Below are positions 43,566-54,112 of a stretch of 64,000 nt of DNA, piece after piece. Each line of letters starts with the position of its first letter. Within the stretch, counting starts at the first letter, position 1. The stretch is taken from contig JARKIF010000103.1 of the NCBI GenBank assembly GCA_029378245.1, positions 52,733-116,732 on the forward strand, in the 5' to 3' direction. The translations under genes were made by a program, and so were the position numbers. This DNA is from Roridomyces roridus (Eukaryota; Basidiomycota; Agaricomycetes; Agaricales; Mycenaceae). The notes under the pieces are model-generated. The model saw only the letters and a list, made by a program, of their open reading frames with translations. It did no database searches and was not told where the DNA came from.

Positions 43566-43699
43566 CGCGGAATACATATACCTTCAGTTCTCATAAAACG
43601 TGCTCTGCAGGCACCTGGTATCGACTGTTTTTGACTGGAGTTCTTTTTAGCTGGGTTTCCCTGCCGCTACTTGAGGAAGCGGCCTACGGGTAAACCTCC

Positions 43700-43765
43700 C
43701 GTGTTACACTGAACCTAGTTAGCACATTCAGGTTGCGCAGGTTCGATTCCTCACAGTCGTATATA
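43700..43765 (+). pseudogene. tRNA T-arm relic
   Basis: Exact B-box GGTTCGATTCC at 43740-43750, preceded by an A-box-like CTAGTTAGCACATTCAGG. No closing acceptor stem. The rest of 43566-44044 holds nothing recognised. Confidence 0.35.
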
Positions 43766-44044
43766 TTGCGCATATATGCCTCTGGTCACCCTTTTTCTTC
43801 TTCTTCTTTGCCACTGATTCGTTCCGCATCGCAAGTCGAGTGTTAGCTTTCATACACAGATTTCGTTACAATATGTACATATTGAATACACAGTGGAGGT
43901 CTCATGCCATCAAGGCAGCCCAGGAGAATCTCTAGCCCACAAGACGATTTGTCTACGATTTGATTCATTATTGCACAATCTAAACCGGGTCAGCTCGTAA
44001 GAAATCAATACCATCCCGGATTACTCACATTCGGACCCGAACGA

Positions 44045-44290
44045 CTACGGATGAATCCGCCTACGCCGGCGCGGGCCATGTGTTCTGACGCTCATTGGCA
44101 ACGTGGCGTCAGAATTGGAGCGGCTCGGGTGCGGATACGGCAGGTTGAACCACCGTTGGAAGAACGGTGGTTGTGAGGGAGGAGCATTATGCAGAGTTGT
44201 AGGTGTGGCCAGGGATGAGGGCCCATCGGCGGGGCCAGCGCCACTGGCGAGCGGGAGAGCGACGGCAAGGAGGGTGAGTGCGATGCGCAT
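44045..44290 (-). CDS. Small secreted protein, 81 aa
   Basis: Start at 44290 (MRIALTLLAVALPLASGAGP). The first 18 residues are a textbook signal peptide with cleavage likely after ASG-A. The remainder is low-complexity and proline/serine/arginine-rich (SSLATPTTLHNAPPSQPP, RRRRRIHP) without cysteines. The reading frame may continue through an intron after PMSVRTHGP rather than stop at 44045. No family recognised; only the signal peptide is supported. Confidence 0.4.
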   Translation of the reverse strand: MRIALTLLAVALPLASGAGPADGPSSLATPTTLHNAPPSQPPFFQRWFNLPYPHPSRSNSDATLPMSVRTHGPRRRRRIHP

Positions 44291-44439
44291 GAGTGCGGTG
44301 GTTGACTTCAGTGAGCTGGGGACTCAGAACGAGGGTGGGTGGGTAGCGCAGGAATATGGGGGTGGCCTGTAGTGGGTGGTGGTTAAAAGAGAGCGGGACG
44401 GACAAAGGAGCGAGGCCCTCCATGCCGCCGAGGCGTGGT

Positions 44440-45560
44440 ATCCGCATTGCAACCTGGTTGCCGGATGTCGGCATTCGGCCGATGATGCGATGCACCTCTC
44501 CGATCACATCAGACACAACACGACCATGCTGCAAATTTTCATCTCTTGGCTTCTGCCACGTCGGTCTCAAAGCCGCAATGCTCGATCCGCACAGGACTTC
44601 ATCCGTCCTTCTTCTCGAGCGGGAAGGTCTGAGGCTACTAGCTCCCACGACTGGTCCTCGACGGACCCGGCTGTAATCGCCGAACGGCACACCAGAAACT
44701 CGCCTGCCTCTTTTCGCCCCAAATATATCTTTCGAGAGGGAGGGCTGGAGTCTGCGGGCTTGGAAGCTGCCGTGGAGCTGGGAGGCGCTCTCTCCCTCGT
44801 CCCCTCCATCCCTCTATCGCGTGCAATGTAGGCCCTTCCGGGTCCGGGACATTGGATGCGCGGCTCTGTGCTGTCTCCGTGTGCTCCTGCCATAGTCCTC
44901 CTCGCAATTAATTCTCTTTCGTCGCATGCTGGCCCGTCTACGAGCGTCTGGCCATCTCTAGGCCGGCGGGAACACTGCCCACCGTCCTCGTGGATGGCCG
45001 CTCGGTCGACGACTCGTACTCGTGGCCAGCACTCCGGGTCTGAAAAGACCCGATCTCGACTTTGTTAGGGTCTGAAAAGACCCGCTCGACTCTGGAGGAA
45101 CCACCCCGCCCGGATGGTTTCCCCGGAGCGAGTCCACATACAGAGGACGCGCACGGACGAGGGGGGATGGGTGGATTCACGGACGATTCGAGACGGGCGC
45201 CTTCCTTGAGTGCACTTTGCGGCACGTGGTGATATCTGCTGTCCCTCCTGCCCAGGCGGGTGGGTCGCGGATGCCGCGTAACTCGATTCAGACTACTCTG
45301 AGACCGACGGCTCATAATCTTTTGTTCCTCCTTGTGCTCTTCGGAGTTGCTGTGGCTGTGGTATGCTGGGAATGGGGGTTTCATTCGGTGCGTGTTCTCG
45401 CTCTCGTTCTGCGTACCGTCTCATTTCGTCCCTCACAGATGCTGCGTTGGCGCCGAAAACCAGTCGGCCCAGGTACGCAACTCTACCGGTTGCATTTCAG
45501 GTCTGTTCTTAGGTGCGTTCTCATTCTGATTCCCGTCTCATTTGTTCGACAGATGTCTGC
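44440..45560 (-). repeat. Inverted dispersed repeat R2, copy 1
   Basis: Long similarity to 57130-58010 in the opposite orientation. Matching translated blocks include SSLNRVTRHP / SSVNRLTRRP, PQSALKEGARLESSVN / PQSALKESAHLESSVN, APPSSTAASKPADSSPPSRK / APPSSTAAFKPADSSPPSRK and ELVASDLPARE in both. This copy has about 190 bp of extra sequence (roughly 44,920-45,110) holding two hairpins. No terminal repeats were identified; it may be an old mobile element or a duplicated multi-exon locus. Confidence 0.65.
45035..45083 (+). repeat. Two tandem GGGTCT-GAAA-AGACCC hairpins
   Basis: Perfect 6-bp stems (7 bp including C-G in the first) closing a GAAA tetraloop, at 45035-45052 and 45068-45083. Found only in copy 1 of repeat R2. 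Confidence 0.6.
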
Positions 45561-45640
45561 CGTCCGCTGAGGGCAGTAAACTCGTCGGCCGAGGTAAGCA
45601 CCTCTACCCGTCGTATGTCAACGTCGTGTATTTCATACTC
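45390..45640 (+). repeat. Tandem intron-exon-like units
   Basis: Two successive units of about 120 bp, each running GGTGCGT...CTCATT...CAGATG..., then a short block with (A)CTCGTCGGCC-like sequence and AGGTA(A/C)GCA-CTCTACC. They look like a repeated mini-exon with its intron. The corresponding part of repeat R2 copy 2 (57,170-57,290, minus) has one unit. Confidence 0.4.
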
Positions 45641-46019
45641 CCGAATATATTCCCCAATTGGTATCTCGACCCTACTATGCTCCCTACGCTCCTGTCAAGC
45701 ATCTAGGACTCGCAGGCCTGTCTCGACACCATACGCATGTTGTCTTCCCGGCGCTGAGCATAGATATCTCTTTCGCAATCCACGTAACCTTGACTGGTTC
45801 CAATCTCCCGCCGACGGTGTTCATTCGGAAGCCAACGTCGTGCTACGCGCAATTGCATTTTCAATCCGTAAATCCTCTGGCAGAAGGTTAAAATCTTGCG
45901 TGCGAATACAGGCCGACTCCCCAGCAATTTAATCGTATCCGCTGTCCTTGATGGAATTCGGCTTTCGCTTAGTTCGTTCAATGGTTCCCTGTGTCTCATC
46001 CAAGTGTTACGTCCCGTTG

Positions 46020-46085
46020 TGCTCCAGTTTTGTTCTATACGCTTGCGAAGGGTTCGATTCCTGCTGCGGGTTTAGCATGGTGCCG
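46020..46085 (+). pseudogene. tRNA T-arm relic
   Basis: Exact GGTTCGATTCC at 46052-46062, in the context CGCTTGCGAAGG before and GCTGCGGGTTTAGC after; closely similar to the relic at 46,405. Confidence 0.4.
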
Positions 46086-46374
46086 TGGCCAAATATCCTT
46101 TTGCGGCGCGCCCGAAACAGGAGTACTCCAGAGTCCAGGGATTTCATATAACTGGAGACGCCGCCAAACGCTCGCAAGTCATCGCCCATGCGTAATCACC
46201 CCAGCTCCCAATCATTCCACCGTGTACGGACATATCTCCTCGAAGAGGACATTGAAATGCGCAATGATAGATACACTGCCGACGAGCTCGTTTGTGTATT
46301 TCCCGCCCATCCACATATGTATATTTCAAAATTCAAAATTCATCTGCTGTCGTTAATGGAAAATTCGGGCTCAC

Positions 46375-46435
46375 TATACGACTTGATCAATGCGCTTGCG
46401 AGGGGGTTCGATTCCTCGTGCTGGGTTTATCCAGG
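46375..46435 (+). pseudogene. tRNA T-arm relic
   Basis: Exact GGTTCGATTCC at 46405-46415, with TGCGCTTGCGAGG before and GTGCTGGGTTTATCC after, related to the relic at 46,052. Confidence 0.4.
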
Positions 46436-46649
46436 CTTCACAGAAATCTTTTGGGGATGAATTGGTAGATCTCTCCTGCCCGCCGCGGGGATAATTTCAA
46501 ACGCCTCTTCTGTCTACTTCGGAACGCACCGTCCTCATTTGCCGGTCATCTGCATCTCACCCGCTGTCTTTGATAGAGAATTCGGCCGCCGGTCAACCAT
46601 GCAGGCAGGGGTTCCCCAGTCTTTGTCGTGACCAAGCGCAAGCTACGGC

Positions 46650-46700
46650 CGTCACTGCTACCTGTTTTAAGTTCGATTCCTTCTCGTGACTTGGCTGAAG
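46650..46700 (+). pseudogene. tRNA T-arm relic
   Basis: GTTCGATTCC at 46671-46680; the first base of the B-box has changed. No other arm is recognisable. Confidence 0.3.
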
Positions 46701-46730
46701 AAAAAGCTGCGGATACCATCAGCATATAGC

Positions 46731-46815
46731 CATTAGGAGGAGTCGAACCTCCGCACCCTCAACCTGTGTCGCAATTCGATAGGGTGGCACCACTGGGAGC
46801 TCGTCGCTCAACGGC
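46731..46815 (-). pseudogene. tRNA-like relic with intact T-arm
   Basis: GGAGG-TTCGACT-CCTCC forms a perfect T-stem (B-box at 46739-46749). It shares GGGTGCGGAGGTTCGACTCC almost exactly with the relic at 47,135, so the two are copies. The acceptor stem is missing. Confidence 0.45.
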
Positions 46816-47124
46816 TGCGCACGTCTCGAGCTGCTTGAACCGAACATAGTATCCGCGTTGGCATGTCACATCACCGGGTGGGAGAGAATGTTGATGCTGG
46901 CGAAATGGGATTTATAAATTGATAATTCAAGGCCGGACCAGTGGACCTCCTGCAGGAAATGGCCAAAAAAGCAGTGTTTTATACATGTACAAGTAGTGCT
47001 GATCGGAGGAGTCGAACGCTGTGAGACATACGAGTGTTGACGACGCCAAGGGCGGGTGCGGTTCTCCTATTCCCAGAACGATTGGCGGCTTCCAGCCTAC
47101 AAGAGAAACAAAATCTCAGTCCGA

Positions 47125-47195
47125 ATTTCTAGGAGGAGTCGAACCTCCGCACCCCTTGGTTAGAGTATGCGGCTCATTCGATGGTGGTGGCTGGC
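47125..47195 (-). pseudogene. tRNA-like relic with intact T-arm
   Basis: B-box at 47135-47145 with the same GGAGG/CCTCC stem. The sequence before it (CGCATACTCTAACCAAGGGG) resembles an anticodon arm. No acceptor pairing. A third, weaker GGAGTCGAAC lies at 47,008. The remainder of 45,640-47,428 holds no gene. Confidence 0.45.
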
Positions 47196-47428
47196 TTGAC
47201 GGCTGCCAATGTGGAATAGTGTGGATCCAGGCTGAGATACTTCTTGAACGCCTGGATCAAACCAGAACCCCAATCACCACTTGAAGATGAGAAACTGGAC
47301 AGGCCCGTGCGCCAGCAAACTTCGCCGAGGATGGAATCCACGAGGCTCATTTACAGATGCAGATAGGTCTTGGAACCGTGAGAGCGACCAGAAGCGGCCC
47401 GGTGGAATGGGAGAGAATTTCAATCGAT

Positions 47429-50058
47429 TTAGTGACCGTCATCCTCCATTGACAACTGACCCAAACTTTCCTGCAACCCCCTAGCCCTCTCATCAACGAA
47501 GAAATTCTTCTTGCCGAGAGCAAACCAACACATCTCGACCCTAGACCCATTCCGTCTCCAGCATCCCAAAGGAGTCACTCCCCACGTGCGGAATTTCTCC
47601 AGCATCGACTGCGCATGCAGATCCGATATTATTGCATCCTCAAAGGTTTTGACGCTGTACCTCTCGGGGAAACGCTCGAAGTCGATGCACGGTATGAGCT
47701 CGTCGGAGGCCGTATCCGGAAACTCGCGTTCTACGATTTCCCGGAAGACATCCATGGCCGTGGCTACGGTGCGCCTTGCGAAGACACCCAGACTATCCAA
47801 GTCCCGTTGTGCGTGATGTCCTAGTAAAATTTGAACATTGATACGTAGGATGATTCATCACGGCTCTTACCTGCTGGATTCGTTCGGAAAAGATGACATA
47901 GTTCGCGGTGGGTAGGTTTCCAGTCGAGTTTCTGACATTCTGGCGAGCAATAATGTGCCGTCTGACAGCCTTTGCACCTCTTGAAAGTCATCTCCGCGTC
48001 GACGCGCCCGCACTGGACATGAATGGTATTAGCACCGACAAGCAAGGATAGAGGGAGGGACTCACTTCGCTGTAACGGCATTTGCGGTTCGCGACCTCCT
48101 TCTCCTCCAGGAGGGCAGGAAGACGTTTATCGAGCATCAAAAAGAAAGGCGTGAACGCAGCCTTGACTGTGGGCTGCGCCAAGAGCTCTGCGTAGTGCGG
48201 CGTCTCCAACTTCTCCGCCATTGATGAAACTACTTCCACCAACGAGCGGTAGACGAGGTATGGGGGTATAATATGCGCACGATAGCCAACGCCGCATCCA
48301 CAGTGTGTTGTGTCATTGCTGGAAATGCCGGACTCCAGTCGAGCAAGGCGAGCAGAAAGCCCGCTCTGATCGCCTGCACGACGGCGAGGTGGTCATTCCC
48401 CTCCAGATAGAGCGAGAAAAAATCAATGTACAGGTCAAACAACGCCTGGTAAGCTGCGTGATCTGTGGAATGGCACGCGACGCGCCGGCAAAGGACCGGG
48501 TCACCGTCTTGATGAGTCCCTCGTCGTAGAACGCTTGTCGCAAAGGGTTGTGGGACAGCCGGCACAGCGTGAAAAGGAGATTGATATGGGTCGTCAAGCA
48601 TGGGAGGGCCTCGTCGGTGTCGACACTGTGGAGCCCCTTAGAAGCTTTCTTGGTCCGCCGCAAGGCCAGTGCAGCGACATTGCAAGGGTTCCCATCAGCA
48701 GTTCGGATTATCCGTTCCAACGAGTCTTTCTTCCCCGAGGTCACCGAATGTTGGAGGATGGATAACAACACATGCGACGACGCCACATCCACGCCGCCTT
48801 CCCAGATCCACAGTTTCGTGAGGAGCTCAAGACCCCCTGGTACTTCCAATAAAGCCGGGGCCAAAGCGTGATCTGCGGCGACTGCACTGAAGAGTCGAAT
48901 GAGCGTCCAGAGACGCAGTCGATCCATGCCGAATGAGGAGGCACAGTCGATGTGGATGTCGTAGATGTACTCAGACCACTTGATAATACCGGGAACGCCA
49001 ACTAAAATCTGGTCCGCCTGAGCGGCGACGCCGCTCCCGTTTGAGAAGGTATCCACCGCAGTGAGTGCAATCAGTGACCTGTAAGCAAAGTCGGCATCGA
49101 TGCCCCACTCGCGCGGAGAGAACGGTGCCAACTCTTCGCGGAGGTGGGACATAAACACACCCACGACTCCCAGTGCCATAGTCTCGGGAATGTCCATCCA
49201 GACTAGCGACAGATCTTGGAGTAGGGCTGGGCACCGTACCGTAACGGACACGGCCATAATATATACGGCCGTATTGAGACACGGCCGTGAGATTACGGCC
49301 CGTAGAATGGCAGCATAAATCACTCACGGTACGCCACGGTGCCGTATACGGCCGTATTTCCGTAACACGGCCGTAAATTGATGGTGAGTGATTGCTCATG
49401 GAAGTCAGAATTTCTGCTTGATTATGACCAGGAGCATCAAATCTTACAATCTAATGCATCTTTCCCATTCATTCCCGTCCTCCCTGGCGCAAAATATGCA
49501 CTGGGAACATCGGCTACCGTTGACTTGGAGGGTTGATGGCGCGTTGATGCGTTGATGGCGGCTGCCGTAAACATCCATGAAACCCGCAGCAGCCTTGCAG
49601 CAGCCCCCCAGAAGCCGCCCATCCAAAGGGGATGCTGTCACCACTGTTGTACAACTTCCTACATCGCTTGGTGAGACCATTCTGACACAAATCTACTGCG
49701 ATAAACAGTGTTCAAGGGAGATTGCCGAGCATGGCCGTATTACGGCCGTAACGGCCGGGTTTTCACGGAAAATACGGCACACAGCCGTGTTGGACACGGG
49801 CCGTGTGAAGACCACCACCAGAGGCCACGGCACGGCACCGTGTCCGTATTACGGAGCCGTATTCCGTATGATACGGTTACGGTGCCCAGCCCTATCTTGG
49901 AGCGCGTCGAGGCCGAGGTCGTTCTGCTGGCTCGCTTTCATGATGTACTGTGCGGGAATTGAGGAGCTGGCCAAGGAAGAAAGGAAGAAACTGACCCTAA
50001 TCGGTGTGGCTCTCACTTTGCGTATGATCTCGCTGCGTGACTGTGTGTTGCCCGCCAT
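47429..50058 (-). pseudogene. MYND zinc-finger protein, copy D (MITE insertion and two frameshifts)
   Basis: Start at 50058 (MAGNTQSRSEIIRKVRATPI); exon 1 50058-49996, exon 2 from 49947 (YIMKASQQNDLGLDALQD). The coding sequence is then interrupted at 49,894 by a 673-bp hAT-like element and resumes at 49,221 with LSLVWMDIPETMALGVV. Ignoring the element and one 8-bp duplication, the frame is continuous. Two further breaks separate it from a working gene: near 48,475, between SFAGASRAIP and AAYQALFDLYIDFF, and near 48,273, where ALAIVR should pass into a PPYLVYRS-like block but one base is missing. The MYND finger itself is well preserved (KCRYSE then CGRV, FKRCKGC, YCSPEC, THRELC), as is the last exon (LIPCIDFERFPERYSV) ending at 47429. 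Confidence 0.8.
49222..49894. mobile_element. Non-autonomous hAT-like element (MITE), 673 bp
   Basis: Terminal inverted repeats TAGGGCTGGGCACCGTA (17 bp, exact at both ends), flanked by the exact 8-bp target duplication TCTTGGAG at 49214-49221 and 49895-49902. The 8-bp duplication and a TAGGG terminus are the signature of hAT superfamily elements. Both ends carry many subterminal copies of the palindrome ACGGCCGTA and variants, probable transposase sites. No transposase ORF, so mobility needs a partner elsewhere in the genome. Confidence 0.9.
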
Positions 50059-50415
50059 CGAGGGAGAGGTGATGGTGGAAAGCGGGTAAATGATGAGAGT
50101 ATTTTCACAGTGATCCGTATGATCCGAGACTAATCAATCGTTTCAGGCAGTCAAGCATTTCAATTTTCTCGCTGCTTCAAACCAAGTTGGTACAAACCGC
50201 AGGTTGCGATGATACAGCTTCCAAGATGTCTTGAATACACTTCCAAAAAAAACGAAGCAGGCATCAACCAACGTGAATCTCGAATTCTGGTCACTTGAGA
50301 CGAGGGCGCCACCGCACACCTTTGCTATCAGCCACCTTAATCCCAAGCGCAATCATCCGCTCCGCGCGCGGCACCCAAAGACTCTGATTGATGGCGTGCC
50401 TTGAACCGGGAATAT

Positions 50416-52674
50416 CTATTGAGACCAGGCTTGATGAGGAGGAGGAAGGTAACCGACGCACTCTTTAATCTCCGGCCATACGCACGGAATGACTTGGAGC
50501 TCCAGCAGCGCAGGAAAATTAGCGAACGGTAAACCAGCCAAAGCATCGAAGGTTGCATCCCAGTGGACGTCGTCGACCTTGGTTATGTGACTGTTGGTTT
50601 CGGTCATGGTTTGAATACATGTGAGCAGGAGGGAGAAAAACATACGATTTTCTAAGCGTGATCTTTTGCAGTGGGTGGTGTCTCGGGTGCTTGAAGGTTT
50701 TCAGACACTCCGTCACAGGATGTAACTAAACCCTCCCGTGATCAGCGAGCACACAACAGACAGTTTGATAACATACGGCGGGTTGTCCAAGATGTATGCC
50801 CAAGTTTTGGAGTTGTGGGCAGAGATCGAGCGTCTGGGTCAAATTGGGGCGGGGAATTGCGAGTTGGCGTATCTTATCTCCATGCCTCTCAAGAAATGCG
50901 TCGGATTCAGCTGGATTGTGACGGTGGGTGGAGTCTTCATCGAATTGGAAGACGACGTGGTTGATGTTGGGCAGCCTAAGTGAGAACAGTAAGAATCGGA
51001 CTGGAACGACCAGGGAAACAGACGAACTCCATGGATGCGAGCGCGGGTGTGAATTTAGCAGCACACCGAGCCCCGAGGTCAAGATACTCCAAAACGGGGA
51101 GTCCTCCCGATGCGTCTGAGCTCGACGGGATCAGAAGCTTCGGACTATTCCACGTCAATTTACGCAACGCGGTAAACAGACAAAACACAGCCGCGCGAGG
51201 AGGTTCGGCGGTATCTTCGGGCGGCACGACATGTACGGCAAGCTCCACCAGAGAGGAGCCTGTGGTATTGGCGAGAGTGCAAAACACCGCCCAGCTCATT
51301 TCCATTCCGTGGCCGATGCCGACCCGCGTGAGACGGGGAGTGTGGGTGAAGAGCTTGCGCATGTCGCAGGGAATGGTTACTGAATCGGCCTGAGAGTGTA
51401 ATTCCCGCATGTGGAGTGCCAGCGAGGGGTTGGCAAGAATCTTGGAATGCAGGAGCGGGAGGCTTTTGGAGGTGAGGACGGGCCACCGGTAGAGATAGGC
51501 AAGACCGATCCGCTGCGTATAAAGTATTAGATCCACGACCTGGTTTGTTGCCGAATAGGGACGCACGTGAAATGTTTTGGATACAAGTAAATGGCTGAGT
51601 CGTTCACTATTCGTGTCTTTTTCCCTCTTGCGACCGGGTAAACCCCTACGCATGTATTCGATAACGTCGAAAGTTGCCTTGACGATAGTCTTTTCAGGCA
51701 ATTGGTCAGGCCTCATTGCCAAGAACAAGATGCGAGCCCAGATGATAGCAGGGACAGTCCAGGGGGAAGATGTGAGTGGAAGAATGGGCAGCGAAGGAGG
51801 CACGACTCCTTCGTCATCATTACTGCGTTCATTGTCAGCATACATGCATCTATTGGATCGAGTTGACTCACCGTTCATCCACGAACCGCAGTTTGGACTG
51901 ATATGGCGAGATACTAGCATCGGAGAGCACTTCCTCCGCTGCAGCCGCCGAGTTCTTGGACCGAATCTCTACCGTTTGGATGCACGGTATGCGTACGACT
52001 TCGGACACACTCGGGAGGTCGCTGCTGGAATTGATATAGACAGAGAAGGAGACTTCCTTGACGCTCGGAATGCGGGCCAACTTCATGAAGAAGTCACGAC
52101 GTTCGTCAAAGGGGTACGGGAAAACCAGTGACTTCTGCTCAGGGTACAGTCCACAAATGAAACAGGCGCTGGAGACAATGACGACGCACCAAATTATCCC
52201 AACCCAACGCCGCACTCTCCAACTTGTCCATCAACGTATTTATCTGTTTGTTCTTATTCGTGCCGGGTCCAAGGATGAGGCGTCGCGGGTTTATGTGAGG
52301 AAAAGCGGATACAAGGCCCTTAACCAAGTCGGACGCCCGGATGTCTAAAGAAATGAACAAATCGGTGGTGTTTGGCGCCTTTTGCAGGATGAGCTCCAAT
52401 TTCGCTCCGAATCCGCCCTCGACGCGCAACCTTTTGATGGATTTGCCCAGATCGGGCACGGCTTTGAGTGTGGCATGAAGTCTCTTTACCTGGCCGGTAG
52501 AGCGGAGGATAACAATGTTGTACAACAGAGGGGTGGAGACGCGAGGAGGATCGACGAGACGGGCTCGCCATCGCGGATGAAGGAGGCCGAGGCGTCGCAG
52601 AATTGAGCGTCGGAGACTTGTAGGACGGGTGCTAGGATCTCTGATAGCACCTCATCGGGCAGGCTAGGCGCCAT
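50416..52674 (-). CDS. Double F-box/LRR-like protein, first F-box damaged
   Basis: One multi-exon gene. Start at 52674 (MAPSLPDEVLSEILAPVLQV) with the first half of an F-box. The usual V-C-K-x-W-L stretch is missing between SSILL and STPLLYNIVIL, a deletion near 52,540 that also shifts the frame. Beyond it SIKRLRVEGGFG, DLFISLDIRASDLVKGL and INPRRLILGP are typical. A GT-AG intron at about 52,130-52,190 leads to FPYPFDERRDFFMKLARIPS. A second intron (donor GTGAGT after LRFVDE, near 51,868) enters the second F-box-like module PWTVPAIIWARILFLAMRPD, with LSHLLVSKTFHVRPYS. LRR-like exons follow (LPVLEYLDLG, LPNINHVVFQFDED, ALLELQVIPCVWPEI) to 50416. Apart from the first F-box every junction keeps frame. 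Confidence 0.6.
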
Positions 52675-53130
52675 CGTATCGAGGACGTGCGTCGTGGTGG
52701 TAAGAAAAGAAGGCAGTCCGATGACTCAGCAGTCACGAGACGGGTTGATCCTCCGAAAGGAATCTTTGATGGCCGAACTCTCTTGCCTCTTACCACCATG
52801 TCCGTCCTTTGATTTCCATCCTAGTCCTTGTGCCTAGTGCCATGATCACCTGGACTCCTTGAGATGTTCTCGACTGCTCTTTGAACACTTCAATGGCTCG
52901 GCAGCCCCGACAATGCGATCAAGGCCAGATCCTTGTAATTACCCGAATTTCCTTGTACATCCATGGATGCTCTTTGGCCTTACCCAAACGTGAACAATGG
53001 CTGGCCTGCCGCCTCTTTTGACCTGGCATGTTCAAGCGCTCGGCTAATTGGACAGATGGGCCGAGCACAATTGAAGAATGGCTGGTCTCGCACAATGGCC
53101 CAACCCCATGCTTTGATTGGGGCCATATTG
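52675..53130. other. Divergent intergenic region
   Basis: Promoter side of the F-box gene (minus) and of the 53.2-kb relic gene (plus). No element recognised apart from the TATA box at 53131. Confidence 0.4.
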
Positions 53131-53138
53131 TATAAAAG
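53131..53138 (+). promoter_or_regulatory. TATA box of the 53.2-kb relic gene
   Basis: TATAAAAG 51 bp upstream of the ATG at 53182. Confidence 0.5.
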
Positions 53139-53181
53139 GCGGTTCACAGTTCCATCTTCCTTCATCCCCCCAACATATTCC

Positions 53182-54112
53182 ATGCTAAAATCCTCAACGA
53201 TGCCACCGGCACTCGCTCGTACTACGAGTATGACGCCGACAACGCTCCCGCTGCACCTGAAACCTCACTCGACCCCAAGTATCTCGACGCCATCTCAAGC
53301 CAGATCACTGCCTTGGAGATTTCGCGCACCATTTCGCGCCCTGCGTCGGTGGCATCGAACCGCCCCATATCCGACGTCGATGCAGCCTTCTCATCATCAT
53401 CTCGGCCTCATCGGGACGTCTCGTCCATGATATCCAACACATGTCGCTACCACATCGACGCTGCTACCTCCCCGTCCTCGCTCTACCTGCCGATAAGCAT
53501 CATCGTACAGTACGCCGGACGTGACCTTTCCGCCGCACACGAGATGGCATCACTGGCCACCCGTCTCGAGGGACACATCTCGCCCCAAGTCGGCGTGCAC
53601 AGCTACCGCGCTATCCTCCGGTCTCACGCGCTGGACTTATTCCGGGGCTATTGGAACAGTGTGCGTGCTCTTTCCCAGTCTTTCCCCTTCATTTAATGGC
53701 ATTTTCATACTGACATCACTTTTGTAGTGCCATGTAGCCAGGGCCTTCGAACCTCGCTCCCCCTATGAACCAGGACCCTACCAGGGTGTCAATCTCGCAG
53801 CCTTCCTCGGTGCGCTCTTCCCTGCCGGCATCGTCACGGGCTCCGACATCCACGCCTCCCTCCGCCTTCTCGATGACGTCGGCGGTCGCCCCCATTCACG
53901 CTTCGAGCCCAAGCTTGATGTCGCTCATGTCCACGGCGTACTACAACCTCGTCTCCGCCGCTGGGCCGGGCATGTGTGTTGGCGAGTGGAAAGAGGAGAC
54001 AGATGAGCTCGTGAAGAAGTGGCGTGGGCCTTGGAGGCAAGCGGCGGGGGGAAATGAGCAGACGCTTGTGTCGGATCTCCTCAAGTTGTTGGAACACTGG
54101 AACACAATCTAA
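53182..54112 (+). pseudogene. Conserved helical protein of unknown function, frameshifted
   Basis: A TATA box and leader precede ATG at 53182, but the protein-like frame (AKILNDATGTRSYYEYDADN) begins one base out of register with it. The junction ATGCTAAAATC has lost a base right after the start codon. The frame then reads cleanly through ITALEISRTIS and IVQYAGRDLSAAHEMASLAT to DLFRGYWNS. An intron near 53,660-53,727 follows, then ARAFEPRSPYEPGPYQGVNL and AAFLGALFPAGIVTGSDIHA. Between 53,890 and 53,945 the frame shifts again to TAYYNLVSAAGPGMC and EETDELVKKWRGPW, ending at 54112. Helix-rich blocks like AFLGALFPAGIVTGSDIHAS are reminiscent of MIF4G-type repeats, but that is a weak impression. 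Confidence 0.5.

Noticed and set aside
51868..51920. Two separate F-box genes meeting near 51.9 kb
   Set aside because: A GTGAGT donor and GCAG acceptor bridge the apparent stop and restart in phase, so the halves were treated as one gene.
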